From Bacteroidaceae bacterium (lineage in GTDB: Bacteria > Bacteroidota > Bacteroidia > Bacteroidales > Bacteroidaceae): a DNA stretch of 51,519 bases. Below, piece by piece: positions 20,585-31,163 of this stretch. Each line of letters begins with the position of its first letter. The first letter of the stretch is position 1. Location of the stretch: positions 1-51,519 of the forward strand of contig JAIKZS010000037.1 of the NCBI GenBank assembly GCA_024682035.1, in the 5' to 3' direction. The notes under the pieces were generated by a model. That model saw nothing but the letters and a program-made list of their open reading frames with translations, had not been told where the DNA came from and ran no database searches. A program made the position numbers and the translations under genes.

Positions 20585-21280
20585 ATGGAACAAGCAGAAC
20601 AATATATTAGAGAATTGACACAAGGTGTCACCAGATTTGTATTTTTAAACTGTTGTGTGGTATTCAGTTACTTCGATGATGCCATACAAGTACTATTAGT
20701 AAAGAAAGATGAAGGGCCTTTGGCTGGTTCATGGATACTTCCATACGGCTTTGTGATGCCTGAAGAGAAGATGGACGATTCTGCTCGCCGCATTCTAACA
20801 GAGAAAACGGGCATAAAAAACATTTTCATTGAGCAGGTCAGGACCTATAGTGAGGGCAGAATATATAATATGCAAGTCATGGCTGTCATGTATTATGCAC
20901 TCATCAACAAAAGCGACTATGATCTGCACGACCAGCAACTTGAGAATACCAAGTGGTTCCCCTTGGCAGAGGTACCACAAATGAAGTTTTCCCAAGATGA
21001 GATGATCCGGGCGGCAGTGGTTAGAATGAGGTACAGAACAATGGAAAAACCTGTTGGCCTACGCCTGCTCCCCTCATTGTTCACTATACCGCAACTGCAC
21101 AAACTGGTGGAAGCCATTGAGAATAAGAATCGCGACAAGCGCAATTTCCGAAAAATAGTCGATGAAGCCTATTATATTGAGAAGACCGACAAGATAGATA
21201 AGTTGCACTCTAAACGCGGTGCTGCTCTTTATCGGTTCAACCAAAAATTATACGATCATTATTTGAAACATAAATTTTAA
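20585..21280 (+). CDS. Nudix-domain transcriptional regulator (NrtR/AraR-type)
   Basis: Degenerate Nudix fold ([34 protein letters not shown]) plus C-terminal winged-helix-like [18 protein letters not shown]; next to araDAB. Confidence 0.85.
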   Translation: MEQAEQYIRELTQGVTRFVFLNCCVVFSYFDDAIQVLLVKKDEGPLAGSWILPYGFVMPEEKMDDSARRILTEKTGIKNIFIEQVRTYSEGRIYNMQVMAVMYYALINKSDYDLHDQQLENTKWFPLAEVPQMKFSQDEMIRAAVVRMRYRTMEKPVGLRLLPSLFTIPQLHKLVEAIENKNRDKRNFRKIVDEAYYIEKTDKIDKLHSKRGAALYRFNQKLYDHYLKHKF

Positions 21281-21281
21281 T

Positions 21282-21974
21282 ATGCTTGAAGATTTAAAAC
21301 AAAAGGTTTTCAAAGCCAACCTCGATTTGGTAAAGCATGGTTTGGTACTTTTCACCTGGGGCAATGTTTCTGCTATTGACAGAAGTCAGAACCTGGTAGT
21401 CATCAAGCCCAGTGGTGTGAGTTATGACACCATGACACCAGACGACATGGTGGTCGTTGATTTAGAAGGTAATGTGATAGAAGGCGACTTACGTCCTTCG
21501 TCAGACACCCCTACCCATCTGGCGCTCTACAAGGCATTTACAGCCATTGGCGGAGTGGTGCATACCCATTCAACCTATGCCACAGCATGGGCTCAGGCTG
21601 GCAAAGACATTCCCAATATTGGCACCACACATGCTGACTATTTCCACGATGCCATTCCTTGTACGGCCGACATGACACGTGAGGAGGTAGAGGGCGATTA
21701 CGAACTGGAGACGGGCCATGTAATTGTGAAACGCTTCGAAGGCATCAATCCTGTACATACCCCTGGCGTACTGGTGAAAAACCACGGACCCTTTACTTGG
21801 GGCAAAGATGCCGACCAGGCTGTTTACCATGCCGTGGTACTCGAGGAGGTGGCCAAGATGGCAGCTATTGCTTTCTCCATCAACCCCAACCTGACTATGA
21901 GCGAACATTTGATAGAGAAGCATTTCAGCAGAAAACACGGTCCGAAAGCCTATTACGGACAAGTAAAGAAATAA
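21282..21974 (+). CDS. araD: L-ribulose-5-phosphate 4-epimerase
   Basis: [57 protein letters not shown]. Confidence 0.96.
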   Translation: MLEDLKQKVFKANLDLVKHGLVLFTWGNVSAIDRSQNLVVIKPSGVSYDTMTPDDMVVVDLEGNVIEGDLRPSSDTPTHLALYKAFTAIGGVVHTHSTYATAWAQAGKDIPNIGTTHADYFHDAIPCTADMTREEVEGDYELETGHVIVKRFEGINPVHTPGVLVKNHGPFTWGKDADQAVYHAVVLEEVAKMAAIAFSINPNLTMSEHLIEKHFSRKHGPKAYYGQVKK

Positions 21975-21997
21975 TAATATTAACCACGACCGCTGTC

Positions 21998-22021
21998 TGT
22001 AGGGCTACGGCATGCCCTACA
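21998..22021. repeat. REP-like hairpin TGTAGGGC-N8-GCCCTACA
   Basis: Perfect 8-bp stem, flanked by GACCG...CGGTC outer pairing. Confidence 0.65.
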
Positions 22022-22057
22022 AACAAAATAACAGGCACGGTCAATAAACGAAATATC

Positions 22058-23596
22058 ATGAAAGCATTTAAAGACTTAGAAATTTGGTGGGTAACAGGCG
22101 CACAGCTTCTATATGGAGGCGACGCAGTGGTGGCTGTTGATGGTCACTCAAAAGAAATGGTAGCTGGTTTGAACGAGAGTGGCAACATTCCCGTTAAAAT
22201 TGTTTACAAAGGCACAGCCAATAGCAGCAAAGAAGTAGAAGCCGTGATGAAAGCTGCCAATAACGACGACAAATGTGTGGGCATCATCACCTGGATGCAC
22301 ACTTTCTCACCTGCCAAGATGTGGATCAAGGGCTTGCAAGACCTGCAGAAGCCTTTGTTGCATTTCCACACCCAGTATAATGCCGAGATTCCTTGGAGTG
22401 ACATCGACATGGATTTCATGAACCTGAACCAGAGTGCCCATGGCGATATTGAGTTCGGACATATCTGTACACGTATGCGTATAGCCCGCAAAGTAGTTTG
22501 TGGTTATTGGAAAGACCCACAGGCTCAGCAGCAAATTGCTGTTTGGGCACGTGTAGCCGCTGGTGTGGCTGATGCCAAGAACGTGCGTTGCCTCATGTTC
22601 GGTATGAACATGAACAATGTGGCTGTGACCGATGGCGATCGCGTGGAGTTCGAACAACGTTTGGGTTACCATGTTGACTACTATCCTGTTAGTTCTTTAA
22701 TGGAATATTATAAAAAGGTGACCGACGCCGAGGCCGATGCTTTGGTTGAGGAGTACAAGCAACTCTATACCATTAAGATTGACGAAAGTGGCGAAGAGGT
22801 GTATTGGGAAAAAGTAAAGAACTCTGCCAAGGCAGAGATTGCGCTGCGTCGTGTATTAGAAGATGAAGGCGCTACCGCATTTACTACCAATTTTGACGAC
22901 CTGGGTGATGCCGACATCAACGATCCTAACTTCTGTGGCTTCGACCAGATTCCTGGTCTGGCTTCACAACGTCTTATGCAAGAAGGCTACGGCTTTGGTG
23001 CCGAGGGCGACTGGAAAACAGCTTGCCTCTATCGCACCTTGTGGGTTATCCAGCAAGGCATGCCAAAGGGCTGTTCGTTCCTGGAAGACTATACTCTTAA
23101 CTTTGCCGGCAACCAATCATCATGCTTGCAGAGCCACATGCTGGAAATTTGTCCGCTCATTGCCACCGACAAGCCAAAATTGGAAGTACACTTCCTGGGT
23201 ATCGGCATCCGCAAACAGCCAACAGCTCGCCTGGTATTTACCTCTAAGGTAGGTCATGGCATCAAGGCAACCATCGTTGACCTGGGCAATCGTTTCCGTC
23301 TTATCTCACAGGAAGTTGAGTGCATCGAGCCTCAACCTATGCCTCACTTGCCAGTGGCAAGCGCCCTCTGGGTACCTCAACCCACTTTCGAAATTGGCGC
23401 AGGTGCCTGGATCCTGGCTGGCGGTACCCACCACAGCGCGTTCTCATACGATATCAGTGAGGACTACTGGGAGGACTTTGCCGAAATGACTGGCATTGAG
23501 TATGTGAAGATTAACAAGGATACCAAAACCAGCGAGTTCAAGCAGCAACTCAGAAACAACGAGGTGTATTATATGTTGAACAAAGCGCTGAAATGA
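22058..23596 (+). CDS. araA: L-arabinose isomerase
   Basis: KDLEIWWVTGAQLLYGGDAV; WMHTFSPAKMWI; track ORF is over-extended upstream, ATG at 22058 is the natural start. Confidence 0.96.
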   Translation: MKAFKDLEIWWVTGAQLLYGGDAVVAVDGHSKEMVAGLNESGNIPVKIVYKGTANSSKEVEAVMKAANNDDKCVGIITWMHTFSPAKMWIKGLQDLQKPLLHFHTQYNAEIPWSDIDMDFMNLNQSAHGDIEFGHICTRMRIARKVVCGYWKDPQAQQQIAVWARVAAGVADAKNVRCLMFGMNMNNVAVTDGDRVEFEQRLGYHVDYYPVSSLMEYYKKVTDAEADALVEEYKQLYTIKIDESGEEVYWEKVKNSAKAEIALRRVLEDEGATAFTTNFDDLGDADINDPNFCGFDQIPGLASQRLMQEGYGFGAEGDWKTACLYRTLWVIQQGMPKGCSFLEDYTLNFAGNQSSCLQSHMLEICPLIATDKPKLEVHFLGIGIRKQPTARLVFTSKVGHGIKATIVDLGNRFRLISQEVECIEPQPMPHLPVASALWVPQPTFEIGAGAWILAGGTHHSAFSYDISEDYWEDFAEMTGIEYVKINKDTKTSEFKQQLRNNEVYYMLNKALK

Positions 23597-23625
23597 TAAC
23601 CCATTGATCATTGAACATTAAGCCT

Positions 23626-25218
23626 ATGACCGCAAAAGAAATTATACAAGAAGGCAAGGCCATATTGGGCATTGAGTTTGGCTCTACCCGCATCAAGGCC
23701 GTGCTGATTGACGAACAGAATCGTCCTATAGCCCAAGGCAGTCACACGTGGGAAAACCAACTGGAGAACGGTCTATGGACCTATAGCGACGAAGCCATCT
23801 GGCAGGGGTTACAAGCCTGTTATGCCGACCTGCGCCGTGATGTATCCAATAAATATGGCGTTGAAATTGAAACACTGGCAGCCATTGGCATCAGTGCCAT
23901 GATGCACGGCTATCTGCCTTTCGACAACATGGGTCACATGCTGGTGCCTTTCAGAACTTGGAGAAACACCAATACAGGAGCAGCTGCCAAGGCCCTCTCC
24001 GAATTGTTTGTATATAACATACCACTGCGCTGGAGCATCTCTCACCTCTACCAAGCTATCCTCAATGGCGAGGAGCATGTGAAAGACATCCATTTCATCA
24101 CCACTCTGGCTGGCTACATCCACTGGCAGCTTACTGGCAAGAAGGTGTTGGGCATTGGTGATGCATCGGGCATGATTCCCGTTGATCCCGAAACCAAGCA
24201 ATACCGTCAGGACATGGTGGAGAAATTCGACCAACTCATAGCTCCTAAACAATTGGGATGGAAGCTGTTAGATATTATGCCTGACATACTGGTAGCAGGT
24301 GCCGAAGCTGGTAACCTTACCACACATGGCGCCCTGCGCCTCGACCCCTCTGGTCACCTCAAAGCAGGCATACCATTCTGTCCGCCTGAAGGCGATGCCG
24401 GAACGGGCATGGCAGCTACCAATGCCGTGAAACAGCGCACAGGCAATGTGTCGGCAGGTACCTCATCGTTCTCCATGATTGTATTGGAAAAGGAACTGAC
24501 CAAACCCTACGAGGCTATTGACATGGTCACCACCCCCGACGGAAGTCTGGTGGGCATGGTGCATTGCAACAACTGTACATCTGAAATCAATGCCTGGGCA
24601 GGCCTCTTCAAAGAATTTCAAGATCTGTTCGGGCATCCGGTAGATATGGGAACCATCTTTGAAAGACTGTTCTCGAAAGCATTAGAAGGTGATGCCGATT
24701 GTGGTGGACTCATGGCTTACAATTATGTGTCGGGCGAACCCATCACAGGATTTACAGAAGGTCGTCCGTTGTTCATGCGATCAGCGACCGACCATTTCAA
24801 CCTGGCTAACTTCATGCGTGCCCAGCTTTATGCAGCCATCGCCGTACTGAAGATTGGCAACGACATCCTTTTCCAGCAAGAACATGTTAAGGTAGATCGT
24901 ATCACCGGTCACGGAGGCTATTTCAAGACAAAAGGTGTGGGCCAACGCATGCTGGCTGCTGCCTTGGGTTCACCCATCTCCGTCATGGAAACCGCTGGCG
25001 AAGGTGGAGCGTGGGGCATCGCCCTGTTGGCTTCTTATCTTGTGAACCGCAAATCAGATCAGTCGTTGCCTGATTTCCTTGACAAACAAGTATTTGCCAA
25101 TAATGCAGGCATTGAGGTGGCACCTACTGAATCCGACTTGGAAGGTTTCAACAAGTACATTGAACAATACAAGCGAGGCCTGCCAGTAGAAGCAGCAGCC
25201 GTAGAATACAAGGCCTGA
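23626..25218 (+). CDS. araB: FGGY-family carbohydrate kinase (probable L-ribulokinase)
   Basis: AILGIEFGSTRIKAVLIDEQN, GDAGTGMAATNAV, GHGGYFKTKGVGQRMLAAAL; in arabinose operon. Confidence 0.85.
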   Translation: MTAKEIIQEGKAILGIEFGSTRIKAVLIDEQNRPIAQGSHTWENQLENGLWTYSDEAIWQGLQACYADLRRDVSNKYGVEIETLAAIGISAMMHGYLPFDNMGHMLVPFRTWRNTNTGAAAKALSELFVYNIPLRWSISHLYQAILNGEEHVKDIHFITTLAGYIHWQLTGKKVLGIGDASGMIPVDPETKQYRQDMVEKFDQLIAPKQLGWKLLDIMPDILVAGAEAGNLTTHGALRLDPSGHLKAGIPFCPPEGDAGTGMAATNAVKQRTGNVSAGTSSFSMIVLEKELTKPYEAIDMVTTPDGSLVGMVHCNNCTSEINAWAGLFKEFQDLFGHPVDMGTIFERLFSKALEGDADCGGLMAYNYVSGEPITGFTEGRPLFMRSATDHFNLANFMRAQLYAAIAVLKIGNDILFQQEHVKVDRITGHGGYFKTKGVGQRMLAAALGSPISVMETAGEGGAWGIALLASYLVNRKSDQSLPDFLDKQVFANNAGIEVAPTESDLEGFNKYIEQYKRGLPVEAAAVEYKA

Positions 25219-25239
25219 GCCGTGTGCCTTGCCAGAACG

Positions 25240-25275
25240 AACCAGGCGCTTTACCTGGTTTACCTCTTGTTTTTT
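25240..25275 (+). terminator. Terminator-like hairpin inside arabinose operon
   Basis: AACCAGG-N7-CCTGGTT followed by tacctcttgtTTTTTT. Confidence 0.5.
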
Positions 25276-25325
25276 CCGGGCTTGTCTCGGGACCATTTAT
25301 GAACCATTGAAAAACAAATATAAAT

Positions 25326-26858
25326 ATGAGAAGATTATTTACATCGATATTGTTAGTGGGCGCATTGACAGTCAGTGCTCAAACCACCATGACGCTACAT
25401 GCGGACCAAGGCAAGCAGATCATTCCGAAGGAAATCTACGGACAATTTGCCGAGCATCTGGGCTCTTGCATCTATGGAGGCCTGTGGGTAGGCGAAGGTT
25501 CCAGCATCCCCAACACACAGGGCTATCGCACTGATGTGCTGAATGCGTTGAAAGAGCTGAAAGTACCTGTACTGCGTTGGCCAGGTGGTTGCTTTGCCGA
25601 CGAATATCATTGGATGGATGGTATTGGTCCGAAGGCCGATCGTCCTAAGATGGTGAACAACAACTGGGGTGGTACTATTGAAGACAACAGCTTTGGTACC
25701 AACGAGTTCCTGAACCTCTGCGAGTTGTTGGGCACAGAGCCTTACATTAGTGGCAACGTGGGCAGTGGAACGGTAGAAGAAATGGCAAAGTGGGTAGAAT
25801 ATGTCACCTCAGAAGGCGACTCACCCATGGCTCGCCTGCGCCGTCAGAACGGTCGTGACCATGCCTGGAAGGTAAAATACTGGGGCGTGGGCAACGAAAG
25901 CTGGGGATGTGGAGGCAACATGCGGCCTGAATATTATGCCGATGTATATCGCCGTTACTCCACCTATTGCCGCAACTACGACGGCAATCGTCTGTTCAAG
26001 ATTGCCAGCGGCGCAAGCGACTACGACTACAACTGGACCCGTGTGCTGATGGAGAATGTGGGCAACCGCATGGATGGTCTTTCCCTGCACTACTACACCG
26101 TAATGGATTGGAATGCGAAAGGTTCTGCCACCCAATTCAACGATGAGATTTACTATAAGACACTGGCCAAGTGCCGTGGCATAGAAGATGTCATCAAGCG
26201 ACATGTAGCCATCATGGATTCATTCGACCCCAACAAGCATGTGGCTTTGATGCTCGATGAATGGGGCACCTGGTGGGATGTAGAGCCTGGCACCAACCCT
26301 GGTCACCTGTTCCAGCAGAACACCCTGCGCGACGCCATCGTGGCATCGCTTACCTTCGACATCTTCCATAAATATACTGAACGCCTGAAGATGGCCAACA
26401 TAGCACAGGTAGTAAACGTACTGCAGTCTATGATCCTGACCAACGACAAGAAGATGACGCTGACCCCTACCTACCATGTGTTCCGCATGTACAATGTACA
26501 TCAAGATGCTACCTACCTGCCTCTTGACATCCAGACGGCCACCAAGGAAGTATCACCAAGCTTCGGTCCCCTGCCTATGGTCAGTGGCACCGCTTCACGC
26601 GACCAGCAAGGCAAGGTACATATTTCGCTGACCAATGTTGACCTGCAGAACGCTCAGGAAGTAAGCATCACCCTGCAAGGCATGAATGCCAAGAAGGCAG
26701 TTGGCGAAATCCTCACCTCGGGCAACATCAGCGACCATAACACGTTCGATGCCCCCAACCAGGTAAAGCCCATCGCCTTCAATGGTGCTACTATCAGTGG
26801 TAACGTATTGAAAATAAAGCTTCCGGCTAAATCAATCGTAACGTTGGAAATTCAGTAA
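25326..26858 (+). CDS. GH51 alpha-L-arabinofuranosidase, secreted
   Basis: Signal peptide; [67 protein letters not shown]. Confidence 0.95.
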   Translation: MRRLFTSILLVGALTVSAQTTMTLHADQGKQIIPKEIYGQFAEHLGSCIYGGLWVGEGSSIPNTQGYRTDVLNALKELKVPVLRWPGGCFADEYHWMDGIGPKADRPKMVNNNWGGTIEDNSFGTNEFLNLCELLGTEPYISGNVGSGTVEEMAKWVEYVTSEGDSPMARLRRQNGRDHAWKVKYWGVGNESWGCGGNMRPEYYADVYRRYSTYCRNYDGNRLFKIASGASDYDYNWTRVLMENVGNRMDGLSLHYYTVMDWNAKGSATQFNDEIYYKTLAKCRGIEDVIKRHVAIMDSFDPNKHVALMLDEWGTWWDVEPGTNPGHLFQQNTLRDAIVASLTFDIFHKYTERLKMANIAQVVNVLQSMILTNDKKMTLTPTYHVFRMYNVHQDATYLPLDIQTATKEVSPSFGPLPMVSGTASRDQQGKVHISLTNVDLQNAQEVSITLQGMNAKKAVGEILTSGNISDHNTFDAPNQVKPIAFNGATISGNVLKIKLPAKSIVTLEIQ

Positions 26859-26915
26859 GACAAGGCATTAGGTTCTATGCCCCTTTTGTACTACATAAAA
26901 AAAAAGTAAGCTAAT

Positions 26916-26946
26916 TTTGTGGTGCACCTAAGTTTTCTTAACTTTG
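26916..26946 (+). promoter_or_regulatory. Bacteroidetes-type promoter TTTG-N19-TAACTTTG
   Basis: TTTG 26916-26919, TAACTTTG 26939-26946, upstream of transketolase. Confidence 0.75.
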
Positions 26947-26965
26947 CAAAAAAATAGTATCAGAT

Positions 26966-28978
26966 ATGAACGACAACAACGTAATGAATCTGGCAGCTGA
27001 CAATATTCGCATCTTGGCTGCATCAATGGTTGAAAAAGCAAAATCAGGCCATCCAGGCGGTGCCATGGGTGGTGCAGACTTTATCAATGTGCTCTTTTCT
27101 GAGTTTCTGGTTGACGATCCCGATGATGGTGCTTGGATGTCTCGCGACCGATTCTATTTGGATCCCGGCCACATGTCACCCATGCTCTATGCCCAGCTTA
27201 TGCTGAAGGGTCGCTTCACCATGGACGAACTCCAGCAGTTCCGTCAGTGGGGCAGTCCTGCCCATGGTCATCCCGAGCGCAACCTGCAACGAGGCATCGA
27301 AAACACCTCTGGTCCTTTGGGCCAAGGTCACACCTATGCCGTTGGAGCAGCCATTGCAGCTAAATTCCTGCAGGCCCGTTTTGGTGAGGTCATGAACCAT
27401 ACCATCTATGCATACATTTCAGATGGTGGCATACAAGAAGAAATTTCGCAGGGTGCAGGTCGCGTGGCAGGCACATTGGGTTTAAACAACCTCATTATGT
27501 TCTACGATGCCAACGACGTTCAGTTATCAACTGATACAGAAGATGTAACCACAGAAGACACTGCTAAGAAATACGAAGCATGGGGTTGGAAGGTACTGAA
27601 AATTAATGGCAACGATGTCGATGCCATCCGTCAGGCCCTGACAGAGGCAAAGGCTGAGCAAGACCGTCCTACCCTCATCATTGGTCATACCATCATGGGC
27701 AAGGGCGCCCGTCGTGCCGACAATACCAGTTATGAGGCTTGCTGTGCTACCCACGGTGCTCCGTTAGGAGGCGATGCCTACATCAACACCATCAAGAACT
27801 TGGGTGGTGACCCTACCAACCCATTCGTAGTATTCCCAGAGGTAGAGCAACTTTACGCTCAACGTAAAGCCGAGCTGAAACAAATTGTTGCTGAAAAACG
27901 TGCCCAGCATGCAGCATGGGCTCAGACTAACCCAGAACTGGCTGCTAAGCTTGAATTCTATTTCTCAGGCAAGGCTCCTGTCATTGACTGGATGAAGGTA
28001 CAGCAAAAGAAAGACATAGCTACCCGTAATGCATCAGCCACTGTATTAGGAGTTTTGGCTGAGCAGGTAGGCAACATGGTAGTTGCATCGGCAGATTTGA
28101 GCAACTCCGACAAGACCGATGGTTTCCTGAAAAAGACGCACGCTTTCAAGAAGGGCGACTTTACAGGTGCTTTCTTCCAGGCTGGTGTTGCCGAACTCAC
28201 CATGACCTGCATCATGATGGGCATGTGGATGCATGGAGGTATAATACCTGCTTGCGCCACCTTCTTTGTTTTCTCCGACTATATGAAGCCAGCCATCCGT
28301 ATGGCAGCACTCATGCAAATACCTATCAAGTTCATCTGGACCCACGACGCATTCCGTGTGGGCGAAGACGGACCTACCCATCAGCCTGTGGAGCAAGAGG
28401 CTCAACTACGACTCATGGAGCGCCTCAAGAACCACAGCGGCAAGAACTCCATGTTGGTACTTCGTCCGGCCGATGCCGACGAAACCACGGTAGCATGGCG
28501 CATGGCCATGGAGAACACCGACTCTCCTACCGGTCTCATCTTCTCTCGTCAGAACATCGAAAGCTTACCAGCTAACAACGACTACGAGGAAGCCATGAAG
28601 GGTGCTTACGTAGTGGCAGGTTCCGACAAGTCACCTGATGTAGTATTGGTAGCATCGGGCTCTGAGGTATCTACCCTTGTAGCAGCAGCCAAGCTGTTGC
28701 GCATCGACGGTGTGAAGGTTCGTGTGGTATCTGCTCCTTCAGAAGGCAGGTTCCACGACCAGCCAATAGCCTACCAGGAATCCATCATCCCTGCCCGTCT
28801 GAAGAAATTCGGTCTCACGGCGGGCTTGCCAGTTACCATTGCCGGATTGGTAGGTAACAACGCTAAAATCTGGGGTGTTGAAAGCTTTGGCTTCTCGGCT
28901 CCTTACAAGGTGCTCGACGAAAAACTGGGCTTTACGGCCGAGAATATTTATCATCAGGTAAAAGTAATGATGCTATAA
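26966..28978 (+). CDS. tkt: Transketolase
   Basis: [50 protein letters not shown]. Confidence 0.96.
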   Translation: MNDNNVMNLAADNIRILAASMVEKAKSGHPGGAMGGADFINVLFSEFLVDDPDDGAWMSRDRFYLDPGHMSPMLYAQLMLKGRFTMDELQQFRQWGSPAHGHPERNLQRGIENTSGPLGQGHTYAVGAAIAAKFLQARFGEVMNHTIYAYISDGGIQEEISQGAGRVAGTLGLNNLIMFYDANDVQLSTDTEDVTTEDTAKKYEAWGWKVLKINGNDVDAIRQALTEAKAEQDRPTLIIGHTIMGKGARRADNTSYEACCATHGAPLGGDAYINTIKNLGGDPTNPFVVFPEVEQLYAQRKAELKQIVAEKRAQHAAWAQTNPELAAKLEFYFSGKAPVIDWMKVQQKKDIATRNASATVLGVLAEQVGNMVVASADLSNSDKTDGFLKKTHAFKKGDFTGAFFQAGVAELTMTCIMMGMWMHGGIIPACATFFVFSDYMKPAIRMAALMQIPIKFIWTHDAFRVGEDGPTHQPVEQEAQLRLMERLKNHSGKNSMLVLRPADADETTVAWRMAMENTDSPTGLIFSRQNIESLPANNDYEEAMKGAYVVAGSDKSPDVVLVASGSEVSTLVAAAKLLRIDGVKVRVVSAPSEGRFHDQPIAYQESIIPARLKKFGLTAGLPVTIAGLVGNNAKIWGVESFGFSAPYKVLDEKLGFTAENIYHQVKVMML

Positions 28979-29008
28979 ATAAGACAAAGAATCATTAAAC
29001 TCATAATT

Positions 29009-29452
29009 ATGAAGAAAATTGGTCTCTGTTCCGACCATGCCGGTTTCGACATGAAGGAACATGTAAAAGAGTGGTTAAAAGGCAGGGGTATGGAATATGT
29101 GGACTATGGTACCTACAACAGTGAAAGTTGCGACTACCCCGATTTTGCCCACAAACTCGGACAAGCCATTCAGAACGGTGAAGTAGATGAAGGCGTTGCC
29201 GTATGCGGTACTGGCAATGGCATCAGCATGACGCTCAACAAATATCCCAAGGTACGTGCCGGACTATGCTGGAACCGTGAAGTAGCCCGCTTGGTACGCC
29301 AGCACAACAATGCCAACGTGTTGGCTCTTCCTGGCAGGTTTGTTTCGCTTTACGATGCCGACAAGATTCTTGCTGAGTATTTCGATAAGGAGTTTGAAGG
29401 AGGTCGTCACCAACGCCGCATCGAGAAAATTCCTATCCCTACCCAATCATAA
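29009..29452 (+). CDS. rpiB: Ribose 5-phosphate isomerase B
   Basis: IGLCSDHAGFDMKEHVKEWL, CGTGNGISMTLNKYPKVRAGLCWN. Confidence 0.96.
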   Translation: MKKIGLCSDHAGFDMKEHVKEWLKGRGMEYVDYGTYNSESCDYPDFAHKLGQAIQNGEVDEGVAVCGTGNGISMTLNKYPKVRAGLCWNREVARLVRQHNNANVLALPGRFVSLYDADKILAEYFDKEFEGGRHQRRIEKIPIPTQS

Positions 29453-29456
29453 AGAA

Positions 29457-29487
29457 AAATAGCTCCCTTCGAAGGGAGCTATTTTTT
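29457..29487. terminator. Intrinsic terminator
   Basis: AAATAGCTCCCTTCGAAGGGAGCTATTTTTTT palindrome directly after rpiB. Confidence 0.9.
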
Positions 29488-29505
29488 TGTCAGGACAGTA
29501 TTTAT

Positions 29506-31020
29506 TTATCTGCCTTTTACCTCTATCTTGTCCATTTCACCCAATTCCATCATGGTAAGCGCCATCCACCTCACGGCATCGTGCGACAAGTCAAAGTCAA
29601 TATACTCCATGGTGTCGCCTGGCACATGATACGGAATCCTTACCGTGGAACCAAACGCAAACGGGGCAGCTGTAGGCACACCTTTTACAAAAAAGTTAGC
29701 CTCATCGGTACGAGGACGCGTCACTATCTCATCTCTTCCCACAGCCTCTCTGAACGGACGGTTCACACTGCGCTCCATAGTCGATTGGAAAAGGTTGAAC
29801 AGCGAGCCATGCTTCTTGGCAATTCTCACCCCCATGCCATAGCCAGCCGCCAGACAGTCAATGTTTATCAGCAACTTATGATTAGCCTGGTCCATAATAG
29901 GATGGTTTGCCATGAAATCACTACCAATCAAGCCAGTTTCCTCACCGCCAAACAATGTAAATATTAAAGTTCTGCGAGGCTTGTAGCCCGATGTAGCCAC
30001 CGCTTTGGCCGTGCCCATAATAATGATGCTGCCCGAGGCATTGTCTTGAGCCCCAGGGCACAAATAAGGTTGCAGTCCTATGTGATCAACATGCGCACCC
30101 AGTGTTACATACTCAGGTGCCAGCGTAGGGTCAGTACCTCGCAAGATGCCCACCACGTTGCATCCCTTTCCTTCCGGATGCCACTCGGTAATAGCCTTTA
30201 TGTCAGCCTTTTTATTAATAGCAAACGAATTAGGCTTCATGGTCTTGTTCATCTCCGCCTTTACCTTCGCATAGTCTTTGCCCGTACCTGAGAAAATATC
30301 TCTTGCCACACTATCACTCACATTGCAATACACAAAATTCTTATTGTAACCCGGGTTAGGATTACCTGCCGTGGAGATATACAGCATACCAGCAGCCCCA
30401 TGTTTAGTAGCATTGGTCATCTTAAAATTATGATACTGATAAGGCATCCACGCCTTCTGTAATTTTGGATCCTGCCCCTGATAAGGCACATCGCGTTCGC
30501 ATACCACAATTTTTCCTTTCACATCCACGCCTTTGTAAGAGTCATACCCCAGCTCAGGCGCCGTGATGCCGTAGCCCACATACACCAAGTCCAGTTGCTG
30601 CAAGAAACCCGTATCTGACGTACCACCTACCATATAATGATCAGGATAGTCATACTGCTTCGCAATCCACTGGTCACCCTGTGGCAAATACAAGGTAAAA
30701 TAACCTCCCTCTTTCGGCATCACATAAGGATGATCGAATTGCTGAAAGTAAGTGCCGTTGTCGCCACCAGGCTCCAATCCCCACTCCTTGAAGAGGTCAG
30801 CTGCATACTGTGCAGCCCTCAAAAAACCAATATCACCCGTCAGTCGCCCCCTACACTCGGCCGAGGTAAGAAACGTCATCCACTCCTGCAAATCTTTTGT
30901 GGAAGTAGCATACATCGCCTTCTGCTGAGGCGTAGGAACAATCTGGGCTCCCGGTTGGCCCAAAACAATCAGTTGCGCCGTAAAAGACACAATGATACTT
31001 AAAAGTACTTTTTTCAGCAT
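29506..31020 (-). CDS. M28 family metallopeptidase, secreted
   Basis: Signal peptide from MLKKVLLS; YVTLGAHVDHIGLQP, GAQDNASGSIIIMGTAKA, FTLFGGEETGLIGSDF. Confidence 0.92.
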   Translation of the reverse strand: MLKKVLLSIIVSFTAQLIVLGQPGAQIVPTPQQKAMYATSTKDLQEWMTFLTSAECRGRLTGDIGFLRAAQYAADLFKEWGLEPGGDNGTYFQQFDHPYVMPKEGGYFTLYLPQGDQWIAKQYDYPDHYMVGGTSDTGFLQQLDLVYVGYGITAPELGYDSYKGVDVKGKIVVCERDVPYQGQDPKLQKAWMPYQYHNFKMTNATKHGAAGMLYISTAGNPNPGYNKNFVYCNVSDSVARDIFSGTGKDYAKVKAEMNKTMKPNSFAINKKADIKAITEWHPEGKGCNVVGILRGTDPTLAPEYVTLGAHVDHIGLQPYLCPGAQDNASGSIIIMGTAKAVATSGYKPRRTLIFTLFGGEETGLIGSDFMANHPIMDQANHKLLINIDCLAAGYGMGVRIAKKHGSLFNLFQSTMERSVNRPFREAVGRDEIVTRPRTDEANFFVKGVPTAAPFAFGSTVRIPYHVPGDTMEYIDFDLSHDAVRWMALTMMELGEMDKIEVKGR

Positions 31021-31163
31021 ATAATCACTTATTTTATATTCGACTTGCCAAAAATACGCATTTTTTATACAAAATATGATTACTCTATTAATTTTTTTTA
31101 TACATTTGTACTGGTATAAAACCAACAAATAAACGTGTTTAATTTTTTAAAGGCTAAATAACC

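Noticed and set aside
21797-22057. Extended 5' end of araA ORF (599 aa)
   Set aside because: Overlaps araD and the REP-like hairpin; canonical araA begins MKAFKDLEIWW at 22058
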